Below are positions 23,605 through 37,300 of a DNA stretch of 64,000 nt, one piece after another; the stretch's first letter is position 1; each line of letters begins with the position of its first letter. The position numbers and the translations under genes are program-made. The notes beneath the pieces were generated by a model. It worked only from the letters and a program-made list of their open reading frames with translations. It had not been told where the DNA came from and did not search any database. The DNA comes from Daphnia carinata. Lineage: Eukaryota > Arthropoda > Branchiopoda > Diplostraca > Daphniidae. The stretch spans positions 4,068,679-4,132,678 of the forward strand of contig NC_081337.1 of the NCBI RefSeq assembly GCF_022539665.2, read 5' to 3'.

Positions 23605-26600
23605 CGCAGTGGCATATATACGGCGTCGTTGTAGCTGATGTAGCCGAGGATTCCTGTTTCTATACCCCTTGGCTGACGTCAGAAAGAGCAAATAAGATGT
23701 CAGTTCAAAAGGGCGAAAAATAGAGGGGAGTTCACGTGTGCACGGCCTATATATACACAATTTAAAAGAAAAGTGAAAAGAAAAAAAGAAAAAATACTTG
23801 CGATCGATGTAGCGCTGTGGAATTAGGATTAAAAAAATGAAAAAAAAAAAGAACTGCGTTCTGGAAGGCCTCCCGTTTGCCGGCAGCACAACAATGCTGC
23901 ATCAATCAGGCGAACACGGCCATAGGTATTAAATTGCGCTGCCCCCTCCCCCCTTCTTTTTTTTTTTTTAATGGGACGGGTAAGCCACATTTTTTTTTAG
24001 TTCTCTTTCCATGCGGCTATTTCACCATTTTATTCGGCATCCAACTGTATACATAGCTGTTGGCTTTTCTATAAAAGGCTGCGAGTCAAACGCGTGTGAC
24101 TAGAATGTAATCTCGGATTTAACACAGCCTATGCGCTATTCTACCGGAAGGTTAAATTGGCCTGTGCTACCGCAGAATATAAATGATTTAATATAGTATC
24201 GATCTGCCTGCATTTAAAAAAAAGTTATGATTCCTTAAAGCCATTGTAAACCGTGTGATTAAAATACTAGGAATAACGGCCGTCCTATCTATAGGCTATA
24301 GAACTAATGAAACCAAAATTGATTACACACGGAGATGTTAGCGAAGATTACCTGTACAGCTTCACGTCTTTCCTTTTCTGCCTTGCATTGCTTGCCTTAT
24401 TTGTTATTAAGCGAACTTATATGTCTACAGCAAAAACTGGTATAGGCCTATCCGTGCTTTGCTTTTTGAAATTCTTGAAAAAAGAACTTTAAAGATGAAC
24501 CCATGTTCCGTTTATTGATTGACGTGTTATTTCTTTTTCGATCACGCAGATATACCCTGCTGCTTTTTCGATTTACAGTATATTTTTTTTAAATTTTCTA
24601 TCTTATTGTGAGTTGTTATGTCACGGCGTTTATGTTATCGATGTCATCTGTGAAGCCATTACAGTTTTTATTCCCCATACACAATTTATCGGAGGTTTTT
24701 TTGTAAATCGTGTGTAGTCTATGCAACCATTGCTATATCTATTTTATTTTTATTTCAGAAAAATGTGTCGTTCAATTATCGTGTTTAGCTACATTTTATC
24801 CTATAGCACATCTTTCTGATCTGGTAAAATAGATACGACGTATCACCGTGCTACGTCGTAAAATTAAATAACCATGAAGAGCTACATACCAATTTAAGGC
24901 TTCAGCTATTATTACAACCAATCGATCTACACAGCTCGTTTTTTTTTTAATTATATAAATTTCCATTCACCAAAACGCTGTTCGTATATATATATATAGC
25001 TACATTAGATAACAGATCGCTATACCAGTTCTATGGATATACCTGCTGGTTTTTAAATATTCAAACGCTTCCTATTCTTTCGTTTTGCATAGATATACAC
25101 CAAGTAATCTGCGTCACACGACTCGATGTTGAAGAAAAGCCGCATTGAAACGGTATTAATTACAGCCAAGGAGAGCTCCCTTTCGCTGTTTCACGGTTCA
25201 CTGTTTGTACGATCGGAAGAAAGTATCAGTTTATATTCCGGAAAGCAGGCGTCTTATGTCAAACAAAAGGGAAATAAAAAGAGGAATACATAAATGTTAG
25301 ATACCAATCTATAAACAAGCGCTCGAGTTCTACCCGCAATTTGATCTTTATTTCTCCATTCAAAAAACGTATAGCATCTCAATTGCCGTGTGATGTATAA
25401 GAAGAGAAATCCTATACCCCCTCCCCCCACCAAAAGATACAAATAAATTGAAAAGAAAAATATTAGCATTAGCGCGAGAAGAAGCAGGTAATACTTGGAT
25501 AATACGATGCAGACGATCTACTAACGCGCAAAGTTGTTCACAGAAGAAACATTTCGAAATGGAATCGCAAGTGATAAAGCAGTTCAAGGAACTGGAAGAA
25601 AGTATCAACTTATATCTATATACTGTGTTCACATATGGAGTGTTCGTCTGAGATTGCGAACTCGGGTGGTGTAACTAATATATATCCACGTGAATATCTC
25701 TAATATCTTGTCCGTATCTGTAGTGTAATAGCGCATTCGTGCTAATCCTGCCATGTCTCCGCTCCTTTCAAAGATTCTTGATTCCTTTATCTACGGCAAG
25801 ATGATGCGCGTTGGAATACAGAAAAAGAAAAGCCTCATCGTGTACGTTTGTATAGGCGATGCATCTTTACTTTGAATTCAATTGCGTTACGTATACTTTT
25901 GTATAGTCTTCATCGATTGAGAGCCGAGAAACGGTGCGGGATTCACATGCAAATCGATATCCGTCATTTCCCGCCTGTGAAATGAATAGCGTAAAATACT
26001 AAATCCTTTGTGATATATTTAAAACGTTTTTAACGAAACATTGTCTTGTCAGTTGTTTCGCACACACGTTGCATTATGTGTAACGGTTATAAGGTCGTCA
26101 ATGGGTACGCAAACAAATAGCCAAGGAGAAACAGACATCAACAAAGGCCATACAGTACACACACTAAAAAAAATGCAGACTTCAAAAGGTTTGCTATGTA
26201 GGCTACTATAAATATATTTACTTGCAACGTACAATGACGGGAATGAATGACTGCGTCCGGAGCAGACATACACGCCCAGCTGGAACGTGTTGGACGATGA
26301 AAGAGATGCCTAAAATCGGCGAGCTAATGAGTCGTGACTCATAAAGTCTACCTCGTTTTTTTGGCACCGTTTCCCTAGTTATATTTTTTTAAACAACGGT
26401 GACAGGTTTGAACATAATATATGGCCAATGCCTATGCCTTTTCTCTGTCGCTCATTTCGCTCGTCGCGTATAATAAATGAGCTGTTCACATTTCATTTCT
26501 GTTATACATGCCCATTAAAATTTTATTTAAGTTGATGTCTAAATGCGGCAAGCGTTTAATTATACGACTTATTGCAGAGGTATTATAACAATATGTCCGC

Positions 26601-28290
26601 GAGTGGGTTATTAGAAGTCCGTACACAAATGATGTTTCCTCGTTTGAACAGGCTCACATGTCCAGCATTCCAAAATAAGAAGACAGAGTGCCTTTAACTT
26701 CAATTGTTTTTGAGAAACTGTCTACAATTTTTAGATGAGAGGGACTGAATAATGGTCGATTCCCATCGGCTATTATACAAGCCTTGCGCTTTAAAGCAAA
26801 CGGATTTGAAATCACCAAAAACAATACCGGGAACTGGTTCGTGCCATATTCAAGAACTTTGATTGCTTTGAGATGATAGTGTATAGATAATGTCCAGTGT
26901 TTGCCATGTTGCATAGCCTATATATTAAAAGCCGCACTTTGATCTATTTCCCCAAACGGCCGCTTTCTAAGAATATGAGAGACCTCTGCTCGTTTTCAAC
27001 TTCTTGCGCATTTCCTTTGTTGTTCTTGTACTTTTCCATTTTTGGCGTCCATTTTGTTCTTCTTTTCTATTCAACTTCGTCATACGACGCGTTATTTCGT
27101 CCGGGCCTCTCTTTTAAGATGTTTTGCTCTATACCCTCTTTATCATTTTAGATGTGCTGTCTAAGGACGTACGGTAAATCCGCTTGACTAACTTGTTTCT
27201 CGACAAGTTTTTTGCCCTTTTCAAAAATGCTCAAAATGGCCGATACATTTATTTATTTAATCTTTTTTTTTTTTAAATACAGTCGCTTTCACGTTTCTCT
27301 TTGAACGGAAAGCGCGGAGAATGACTCAAAAAAGCGGACAAGTCGATTGAGGCCTAGATCTACGACACAGTACTTCCGTGTATTATTCATCACTTAAATT
27401 ATTGATTTTATCGGAAAAGCAACAAAGAAAAATAAAAAGAAGAGTTGGCTATGCATTAGTGGCATGGTTAAAACGTCCCCACAATGCTGTATATATATAC
27501 GTTGAAAGGTTAACGCACGAGTTTTCAAAAAGTATATACACTGTGATACATTCAACTGCAACTACATAACGTCAGCTGATGTTTGCGCGCACACACACAC
27601 ACGCACGAAAAACGCCAACATGAATTTGAAATTTTGCCAAGGAGAAATACAAGCGATACAGTCGACAAGAGTTTTCTTTATCGTCTATATGGTGATGGCT
27701 GTAATATAATATGATACAGACGTAATAGCATAATACATATACTGACTAAATATATATATATAAACCGACGCTATATAAGTATACACGTCTCTCCTGTTTG
27801 GCGCTGCCTGTTCCTTTTTTTGTTGTTGTTGGCTCTTCACCTTGCCCACAGATGTTTGCATATTTCTTTATATTATTTAACTTCTTTTATATTTTTATAT
27901 AGCATGTCTTATCTATACATGACGTGAGAAGTATATATACAGGCCATCAAGGCGTCATGAAAGGATGAAATTTCAAGCCAAATGAGGTGAATGCGCATAC
28001 GTGCAAATAGTTTGGTTTGCGCCACATGAACATAACGAGGGATTAATTGATTTTTGCAATGTCGTTTATGATTGAGATGAACATCTTTGAATTCTCTACA
28101 GCACGCCATGCACAAAGCATAAACATAAAAAGAAGAATTAAAGAAGAAAGTAAAGCCATTAAAATGCAAAAAAAAAAATCTCTGCATTTTTTTTATTATT
28201 ATGGGCGGTGAATGAAATGCGATTTTTAAACAAATTAAAAAAAATTCTGTCTTTAAAAATACGACTTATTGATTTACGATGGCTGATCAC
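20325..28290. other. About 8 kb without a supported gene
   Basis: Contains a (TA)n tract at 21480-21496, a compound (CA)n(TA)n tract at 23561-23604, long T runs and many short chance open frames on both strands. No exon could be joined into a protein. Distal regulatory DNA for the flanking genes is possible, but no motif is claimed. Confidence 0.4.
23561..23604. repeat. Compound (CA)n(TA)n microsatellite
   Basis: About 13 CA dinucleotides run directly into about 9 TA dinucleotides. Confidence 0.95.
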
Positions 28291-28310
28291 GTTATGGCCG
28301 CATCACTTCA

Positions 28311-28316
28311 TTTATT
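28311..28316 (-). other. Polyadenylation signal AATAAA of the DH31 receptor gene
   Basis: AATAAA on the minus strand lies about 56 bases beyond the stop codon at 28372-28374, implying a short 3' UTR. Confidence 0.55.
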
Positions 28317-28371
28317 ATATATCAGCTGTTTTGGAGATTGAGTGATGTGAAAATCATTTTTTTTTTATTTT

Positions 28372-31300
28372 TCACAATTCGGTCGTCATCGGTTGCTGAG
28401 ATCGTAAAATCAGTCGACGGTTTTGAAGGCCAACTTTACGAGTGGCGGCGTAACGGACGATTTCTTTTCGCAGGACTTTCAACACTTCACCATTGCAGAA
28501 ACAGAACAGGAAAGCTACACACAGACCCTAAATAAATCAAAAATCAAAAAAAATCAATACACATAAATTTTAGGCCGTTCCAATATGCCTATCGTATCTA
28601 ATTTTGGTGCACATACAGTATATACACCCAATATGCAAACGGGGCGGCAACGTATAGCCGCTGTATATTTTGTGTATGTACAGGTCGCATTAGAATGACA
28701 AATGAAGACCTCAAGCCAGATCGATAGACACTATACGATATATATAGTCCGTCAGCTCGTGACAAAGCAAATTGAATTGCATCAGCATATGCATATACAA
28801 TCAAGATTTAGCGTAGTAGGATACATTACGGTGCCAGTGTTTTGACGCTAAAACAAGACAACGCAGCTGGCAAAATGCGGCTAGCCAAAGTCGTGTATAG
28901 CCTTCAATTTACATGTGAACGTAAGAATGCTTAATCGCTATATTTCGCTTGCGAGTGCAGCCCAATCTATGCACGGGACAAGGCAGACGGGCGTGGTCAT
29001 AAACAATTCAAGCGCAAACCCAAGTCTGGAATATGGATGAGTTTCGTCAGAAGAGACCTTGTGTTTTCACCTGATCATTTAAGCCACTATATATCGTATA
29101 CCTGACGTTATTGACCGTATATACGAGCAAAGAGAACCACTTAAATATGCATATAACTGAGGGCAACTTGCGATGGTTTGACAGGTTCCACATGTAATAT
29201 GAACGAGCCTATACAACCGAAGAAGCCATAAAATAATCCGACCGAGAGGCAGAGTGAACAGCAAATGAATTTCTTAACCATCATTAGTTATCGTTAGACT
29301 ATATAAGAGTCGATTGACCTCGCGTTCAATGTAGGACGTGCATACACAATGATCTCTTTTGCACGTCCAGCTATACGACCGAAGTTCTATACCGACATGC
29401 AGGACCACCATTAGCGTTTAGCTGTTATACGCCTACGCGGTATCAAGAAACGCGCTAATCGTTTTGTTACATCGATTAAGAGTGGCAGCGAAATCGGCCT
29501 CATAAATCGAGAGTTTTGATGGCCAGACGATTAGCGCTGATTGGGGTGCGCACGCCAGGGATCACTAGGTATACTTGCGTCACGCTCATTATCTATTAAA
29601 AACAGCAATAGAGAAGCCACTCGTTTTTATGCGCGACATATAGATTCGCTAGCGGCTGAGAATGTATACTCAGCCCGCGCGTTGCTTTTGCTATAATTAA
29701 GTGCATAACTTGGATAGCTCATGTGAAAACGAGCGGCAATAAAACGTTGTCTTGAATGCGCAGTTCTACTGCTGTTGAATTCCATCAATTTTATAGTCCT
29801 TAACTGTCTTATTCACTTACGCAATGAAATGCATATTTAGATGGCTATTTATAGAAGAGCAGCCGTGACTTGGGATTGATTTCTGCCGTCAGTATTTTTC
29901 CATGTTGACACATTAATGTGTGATTGGAAGGATACATTGATTATTGGAGAATGCAATATCACGTGACTCTCACCTGGAACGAAGTAAAAATGGCCGAGAC
30001 GATTTGATAGGCGATCTCACCCGGAGCACCGGCCTCCGGTCTAAACGGCATAACCACTACAATTGAAAATTAGCATTTCTTTAAAGCAACGTTATTAAAT
30101 GAAAATTAGATGTCAATTCATTACCATAGTGAAGTCCGAGTAGCGGCAGCAAAATCAACGTAGCCCTGCAATCAACAAATCAAACCGAAAAGAACGATTG
30201 AAATTCATTTGACATCCAAATAATTAAGAGCGTAAAACATCGACCTACAATCAAATCTAACACAAGTACATATCTAATGACACTCTTAATGACGTATGAC
30301 GTCGGTTGCAGAGGCCTATATACGGTCTCGCTACCCTTCGTATCAAGAAGCATTTGCATATTCGTAACTTGTGAATAATAAAGCCGTACGAGCATAGCCA
30401 TAGGCACGATACAAAACTTTTCCAGGATGATATATGTAAACGCGTGGTTATAAGACGACCGCGTCTAATAAGCCACAACAATCCGCCCACCATTAAAGTG
30501 AACTTGATTCCCCTTACAGTAGAAGCTCGATCTCTACGCCCCTTGCGTGAGAATATACTGTATATATATGCGTTCTCTTTCACATTTAAATCCGACTCCT
30601 ATTTTTTAAACAACTGCGTTTCTTTTGATTTATTACGAGTTATGCTGATGGCTGAACGAGAGTGTAAATCCATAATAGATGGGTGATTATATGCTGAAAC
30701 ATAAAACGAACAGGCAAAAACCCCTCAAGAAATAAATATATACGCGCTTCGGTTGTGTAGAGTAAACATAAGATGGGGGGCATATAACGAAAGCCACATG
30801 AACATGCGCGCTTGATGACCTGCACTGGCCTCATTATTCGAGACGCATCTCGCTTTACAGCAAATTTGGCATGTTGGTCTCGTTTCGTTACGTCGTTTTA
30901 TACAACATACGTAACATTACGTCAGTGAAGCAAATCATCCGCCGAGCAGAGCTTCCTCTTATGTACGTCGAAGTGTGTTGTAATTGCACGCCATGTAAAC
31001 ATCTGCTTACATAACTTTAACATGCTTTACATAATTTAATTTAACTGTGCTTTTTTTTTTTAGAAAGATCTTCAAATATATGCTCGGGTTCGTATGAAGC
31101 ATCGATCGCGGACGACTTCCAGCTGCTCGTTTGCTGGTTAATTAACACTGGCTTCATAGTAGCGACACGCATAAAAGGGGGGGAAACGTCAGATGTATTA
31201 ACCAGGTATATATAAAATGAGGCAAAAAAAAAGAAAAGGGACAACGAGCTCGTGTCAAATGCTATTCCTTTCATATAGCGGACATGGCATAGCCACAAAT

Positions 31301-34300
31301 ACTTTTACGTGACCACACCAACGGTTTAATGGCTCACTCATAACGACTAAGAACTTAACATTACAGAGCCAATAAATGGCCTGGAATTCTTTCAGCACGC
31401 GTAGTCCAAACGATCAATTGCCTCCCTTTTTTTTTTTTTTTTTTTTTTGCTTCGCCTTTTTTAGTAGCATCCGCCATCTTTTTTCTACCAATCAATCCGT
31501 ATAAGTGGGCCTTTAAAAAAAAAAACTATACAAGCATTTCGTATGGAGAAATGGTGCACCGTTATCACATCAGTTTCATTTCCACGTCCGGACATTTCGT
31601 TTTTTTTTTTAACAGCGATAAAGACATTTTGATATCCCTACTTGCTAATTTCTTAGCCTATTTTTCTTTTTTTTATACTGTATATATATATATGCCATTC
31701 GCATTATGCCAATATCCGAAAAAGAAAAAAAAAGAAATCAAAGCAAAATAAGTATGGTGTCGTTATGTTCCTGCGCAGCATTAGCTGCCTATATAGCAAC
31801 TGAGCAATAGTTTGATTTTCCACAGCGGAAGAAGGGCTAATAAATAGAGCTAAGATTTACCGATAGAAAAGATTTAAAAAAAAACAGACAGGCGGAGTAG
31901 AGAAAAAACAATAATAATAATAAAGATTTATAAAGTAAAAGAATAAGGAAGAATCTCTGATGAACTATGTGCTATGAATCTCGGGCTTTGAAAGAGAAAC
32001 ATGCTGCATGCTTCTAATACTACATGAGGGTTATGTCTTATGTCTCCCGATGGTCCGATTCTTTCCCCTTATGTACACTTACGTTTAGTGTTTTTTTGTT
32101 TGTTTTTTTACAGGGGAAGTCTTTGAAGTTGAAATATCAAAATGGCAGAAACCATATACAGAGAGAACAATGGTCAGAAATGCTAACGCGTATAGATTGA
32201 CAATGGCCGAGGTTATCCACACGCGTTCAGCTGCAATGTCTGACGTGTGTTCCCCATGTATACTGTATACAACGTCTATTATCCTGTATACGTATATATT
32301 CAACTTGTTTGGGCTGGATGGCTTTCCTGCCGCCAAGTTGGACGGGCCAGCCGTTTGTTTGCCAACTGATTACCCGCGGATGATTGCAAAGAAAACTATG
32401 CACGACAGTAGCACGACTATATTGCGGTTAGTGTTGATTGTTCTACGAAGACAGCTGTCCCAATGTGCTATACGATTATATTTGGTCAGCTTGCGAACAC
32501 TGCAACGCAGACAAAATCAAACAGACAGCCAACAACTGGCTGCTTGCTGCTAGACAAGCCCACGTCTTGCCGTGAAAATGATGTCCATTTTCACGCCGTG
32601 GCATCGAAAGCAAAAAACGTTGTGCAAATCAAGACACGCCAGATGTCTGGCGCTTACACATTTTCACGACCCATCCATTTGCTTCTGTTTGGCATTTTTT
32701 ATTTGTACAAGTCAACTCGTTGCTATAGAATGTAATGCGTATACGTGTAAATGTCAAGCGCTTTTTGGACGCAGCCGAATGTTCTAAATGTTATGTTCTT
32801 CGGCGATGAATATAATGCTGACGTAACGCTGTTATTAGACTTGCACGGAACCGACGTCGTTGTCAACGACGTTAGCCTTGCGCAAACAGCCGACGTATAG
32901 AGATTGAAATGCAAATGTACACAAAATGGGAATCCCGTATAACACGCAGCCAGTACGGAGAATCACCGCACGTATTAAACAACATCTCCATTTCTTCCTC
33001 TCCTTTTTCTTTTTTATGCGTGTGCTGGCGAAGCAAAATACGAAAAAAAAAATACATCAGACGAAGTGAGAAGAACTGGCGACACTGTTTCAAAGAAAAG
33101 GCATCAGTGGCACTTACATAAGTTTTGCGTCTTTCCCCAAATATAATTATAACGTATAGCTAGATAGCAGAAACAAAGTTTTGTGTTTTCCTTTTCGTTT
33201 GGGGAAAAAGAAAATACAATAATACGAGATATCCTCCAGCGTTCCATATGTGTGTACGTTACGCCAACATAAAACGAATCAGGAAGAATAAAAGGGGGGG
33301 GGGGGGGGAGAACAACGAAAAAAAAAAGGAATGCTCTAACAAGAGAGACGGAGTAACTTTGTTTGCGTCAAGATGATATGCAGATCGAGTTAAATTTGAA
33401 TAGCGTGGGCGTTGTGTCTTCTGGAAACTTATAACTAGAATCGTGAAGGTAAAGTTTCTCCTGATTTTCGAAATGGAAAAAAAAAATTAGAAATTATAAA
33501 CATACATGTATAGGAAAAGGTAAACGTGTTTGATGAAGCGAATGTATACGATAACGAAATTAAATTCAAATTTCGTTCAGCCTGATCGTCGCGTAATCTT
33601 TTATTAGTCTATTCAACGTGGTCGTTATATTCTTAGATCTATAAAAATCGATTGAGTTTCTAGAGATCCTTTCAATTTATTTTCATTCCTGTCATAAAAT
33701 TTCCTCGTTTTTTTTTTAAAATAGAAAAGAGAAGCGAAAAGAGCCTGGTTTAAGCCTCATCCCATCATTTCCGACCATTTGACACAACCCGTAAAAATCT
33801 GTCGGGCTATATACAAATGAAATCTGCTGACGCTAGAAACGCACGAAATTCAATGACAGAAACTGTGGGAGGAAAGAAATATAAAAATAAAAATACAGTA
33901 TATACTTGTAACAAAACCAAAGCTGAACTATGTTTCGATTTCCCTCAGCGATCCGAACTTACTGTTTGGCAACTTTTTTTTTTCACAGATTTTTATATCC
34001 TGTTCGTTGGAAAAAAAATCTCTTAATTGACAAAAACTTAAGGGAAAAGGACTGGGTTTTAGAAACAAGGATAGTCTTTTCCAAGCTGCAAATTTTTTAA
34101 AGAGAAATCTCCGACTTATATGTGTTTCTCATTGACAAGTTGAACAAGTTCCAACACGCTAAGCTTCTTGCCTGTTTCATTGCGTATCTACCCAAAGTTG
34201 CTGACATATTAAACGGGCTAGCCCACGTCTCTACAGTTTGAATCGATACCTTCGGAACGACATTGACGTCGTGATGGTATGCCGTACCAGCAGGATTACA

Positions 34301-37300
34301 AAAATTGTTTCTAAAACCCCAAGCCGACTGTGTGTATAATATACTATAAAAAACGTGTCAAACTAAGCATTTCAATGTAATTCTTTCTGTTAAAGCAGAT
34401 AAATTCAATCATTCGCAGGCCATGCTGCGCAACCGGGGGGAATACTTTGCATATCACGTGACACTATTATCTAGCGCTAAAAACAACGTACGCGATTAAA
34501 AATGCGCTATTTCTTTTGCTTTTTTTTTTCTTTGACATCCGTACTCGATAGCTAAAATAAATTTAAAAAAAAACGCGATTGTGTCCTGCTGACGTACGTG
34601 CGTCAGACGGTTATACAATCGCTTAGCGCCATCAGACATATTTTGGATCTATGTCGCAAAAAAAAAATAAAATCCTTAGCCAGAATTTATGACATTGGCT
34701 TATCTATTATAATGACAAAAAATGGAAAATGATGCACACGACGATTGATCGTCGAACGTGCCGAAGCATGAAATTAAAAGGTCGCATTCGGATTGTGGCG
34801 CCATGTTCGTTCGTTTCCGCCCGTTTGGAATTGAAAACGCGCGACTCAAAACCTCATAAAAATCGGTCCTTTTTTTTCCTTATCAATCCACGCAAACATG
34901 TGATGCCTCGCTGATTAAACAACTTATTTTATCCCTCCAACCAAAAATGTTCAAATGATTTATTTATTATTTATTTTTTTTTTACCTGACTGCCTTACGG
35001 AGACCGTTGAGGGAAGTGCTGGTGCGATGAGAGGACGTTCCGCCTCCTGCTGACGAATTGGTTAGTGCTGGTACATGGCCGTTTGTCCGTCCGTCAGCTT
35101 CGTCTGGTCTTTGGCCGTCCGTGCGCATCTCTGCCCTGTGAGCTTCACTGGAACGGTGTCCTTGAGGCGCCGCGTTGTAACTGGTCGCGTTGGGTGCCTT
35201 CAGTTTGGTCACCAGGACACGTACGATGTTGACAAGGAAGAATGCGTTTGTCAGCATAGACAAACAGACCGGACCGGACAGGATCCACGTTGATCGACTC
35301 TCTTCCATCCAGCAACTAGGAATAATAAAATATTTTAAAAGAATTGATCGCGTTTGAACGTTCCGTTCATTCTAAACGGCACACGGTGTCAGATGGCGTA
35401 CGTGACACGTCAAATGACATTGAAAATGATGTTAAAAGAGTAGAGAAACGGAATAGAGACGATGGGACAAGAGAGCGATAACGAGGTGATCTTCAGTATC
35501 GGTGGATTGGTGTGTTTTCCGGTAGTGTATACATTATGCGCTCCCCCACTTTTGTTCCACATCGCAATGCATCGATAAAATAAATGGGAAAAAAAAATAC
35601 GCGGGAAATTTCAAGTGTCACGATGCACACACTGATAACCTCACACCGATAAGAGAAAAATAAGGATAGAATCTAAACAAAAAAACTAGATGACTCTTCA
35701 TTTTTTTTTACCTTTACAATAATAAAGAAATCGAAGTGATTTGTGGGGGGGGGGGGGGGATGTTCCATGACCGTTGTGACGGGCGGTTTTCTGACATGTT
35801 TTTTTTTAGCAAAGGAAATGGAATCGATAAGACACACGAAGTCGTAACAAATATCTTGATGGCCTTGTCTCTCGTGTACCTTGTTATTTGCATCTCTCCG
35901 TTTCCAGCGCTCTATCCCCACTGGCTTTTTCCGCATTTATTTATGTACAAAAAAAAAAGAGCAATAAGAGGAGAAGCTTTTCAGACATCAGCTGTGCGCA
36001 ATAAGAAAGCCGCAAACGTGAAAGAAAAATATATTTAGACGTCATATCTATACGTCGACGAATAGTTATGGCATAGGCGAAAGCATTTGACATCTATCCC
36101 GGTGTCTAAAAAAAGCCTGGGCCGGTTCGCGGAATTGGACTGGTGCTCGGAGGCTTTTGCCCCAAACCTATACACTTACAGTACATCATCACTCATTGAC
36201 TAGATATATGCCATCAGGGGCGCCATGATGTCACGTGTCTTTCCAAAAGAGGGAATGATGGAATGCAATTGTATAATCAAATGAAACACATCCGTAGGGC
36301 TGTATACCAACAAGAACATTCCACTTAACGTTAGGAGGCAATCTTTCTATAGCATTCACGTTGCTACACTTCTATTGTTCCATTGGCAAAAGAATATAAG
36401 ACGTCACCTACGGGTCTTGAGAGAAGATTCTTCGAAATATGAACAGATGTGTCAATAAAAATGTGTTAGCGAAACGTTAAATAAAACTTACTGGTTGGTT
36501 TCTTCGGGAATGGAGGCCCTGACGCCGGCGTATGTTGCTGTCACGACGGCAGGTAACCCCCAGCCGATCAGGTGGAACCATTTCATAATGGAGCTTTCGG
36601 ATAGGAAAGCCACCACCAGGACTGTATGCAGGTAGAGTCCCTCGCAGAACATCCAAAAGTAGTTGGAGACCAAGAAGTAGTGAAGCAAGACGTGTAGGAT
36701 CTTGCAACCGGTCTGACACCGAGCCCCGAAAAAAGAAATAAATAAATAAATAAAACGAATGATTTTAAATTAAAAAAAAAAAAAAAAAAAAAAGAAACAA
36801 TTTACAATGCTCAGCATGACGTAAAAGTCGATTAAACATAGTTCTCTCGAAACATTCTTTGGATCAATGCAATCCATCAAGTCAGTTTGACACGGTTAAC
36901 AAATTTTTGCCAGACACAGGCTTTCTGGCATTTTTTTCTCGATCTATTTTTAAACGTGATATGTTTCAGTCTTTTTATTTTTTAAATTTTTCCTTTCTTG
37001 CCTGGCAAATATGAAAACATAAAATGTTTCTAGTTATTGTTCATTGTTGCTATAGCGTTGTTTCTCATCGTTATCCTACATGGATGCGAGAGAACGGGGG
37101 GGGGGGGGGACAATTGCTGACAAGATTATTGATCTTGCCTTTGCTGGGGCTGTTCGCAATTGGCAGTGGGGCTTTCTCTGACTTGACGGAGCATCATAGT
37201 GAGTTGACAAGCTATATAGAAATGGTGCTATATACCAGTCAGTATAAGTCGAAGTTTATATAAAAAATGGTGGCAAAAAAAAAAAATCGTGCACGTATAT

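Noticed and set aside
23325..23889. Open frames with Cys/Val or His/Thr runs
   Set aside because: The runs are translations of the compound CA/TA microsatellite.
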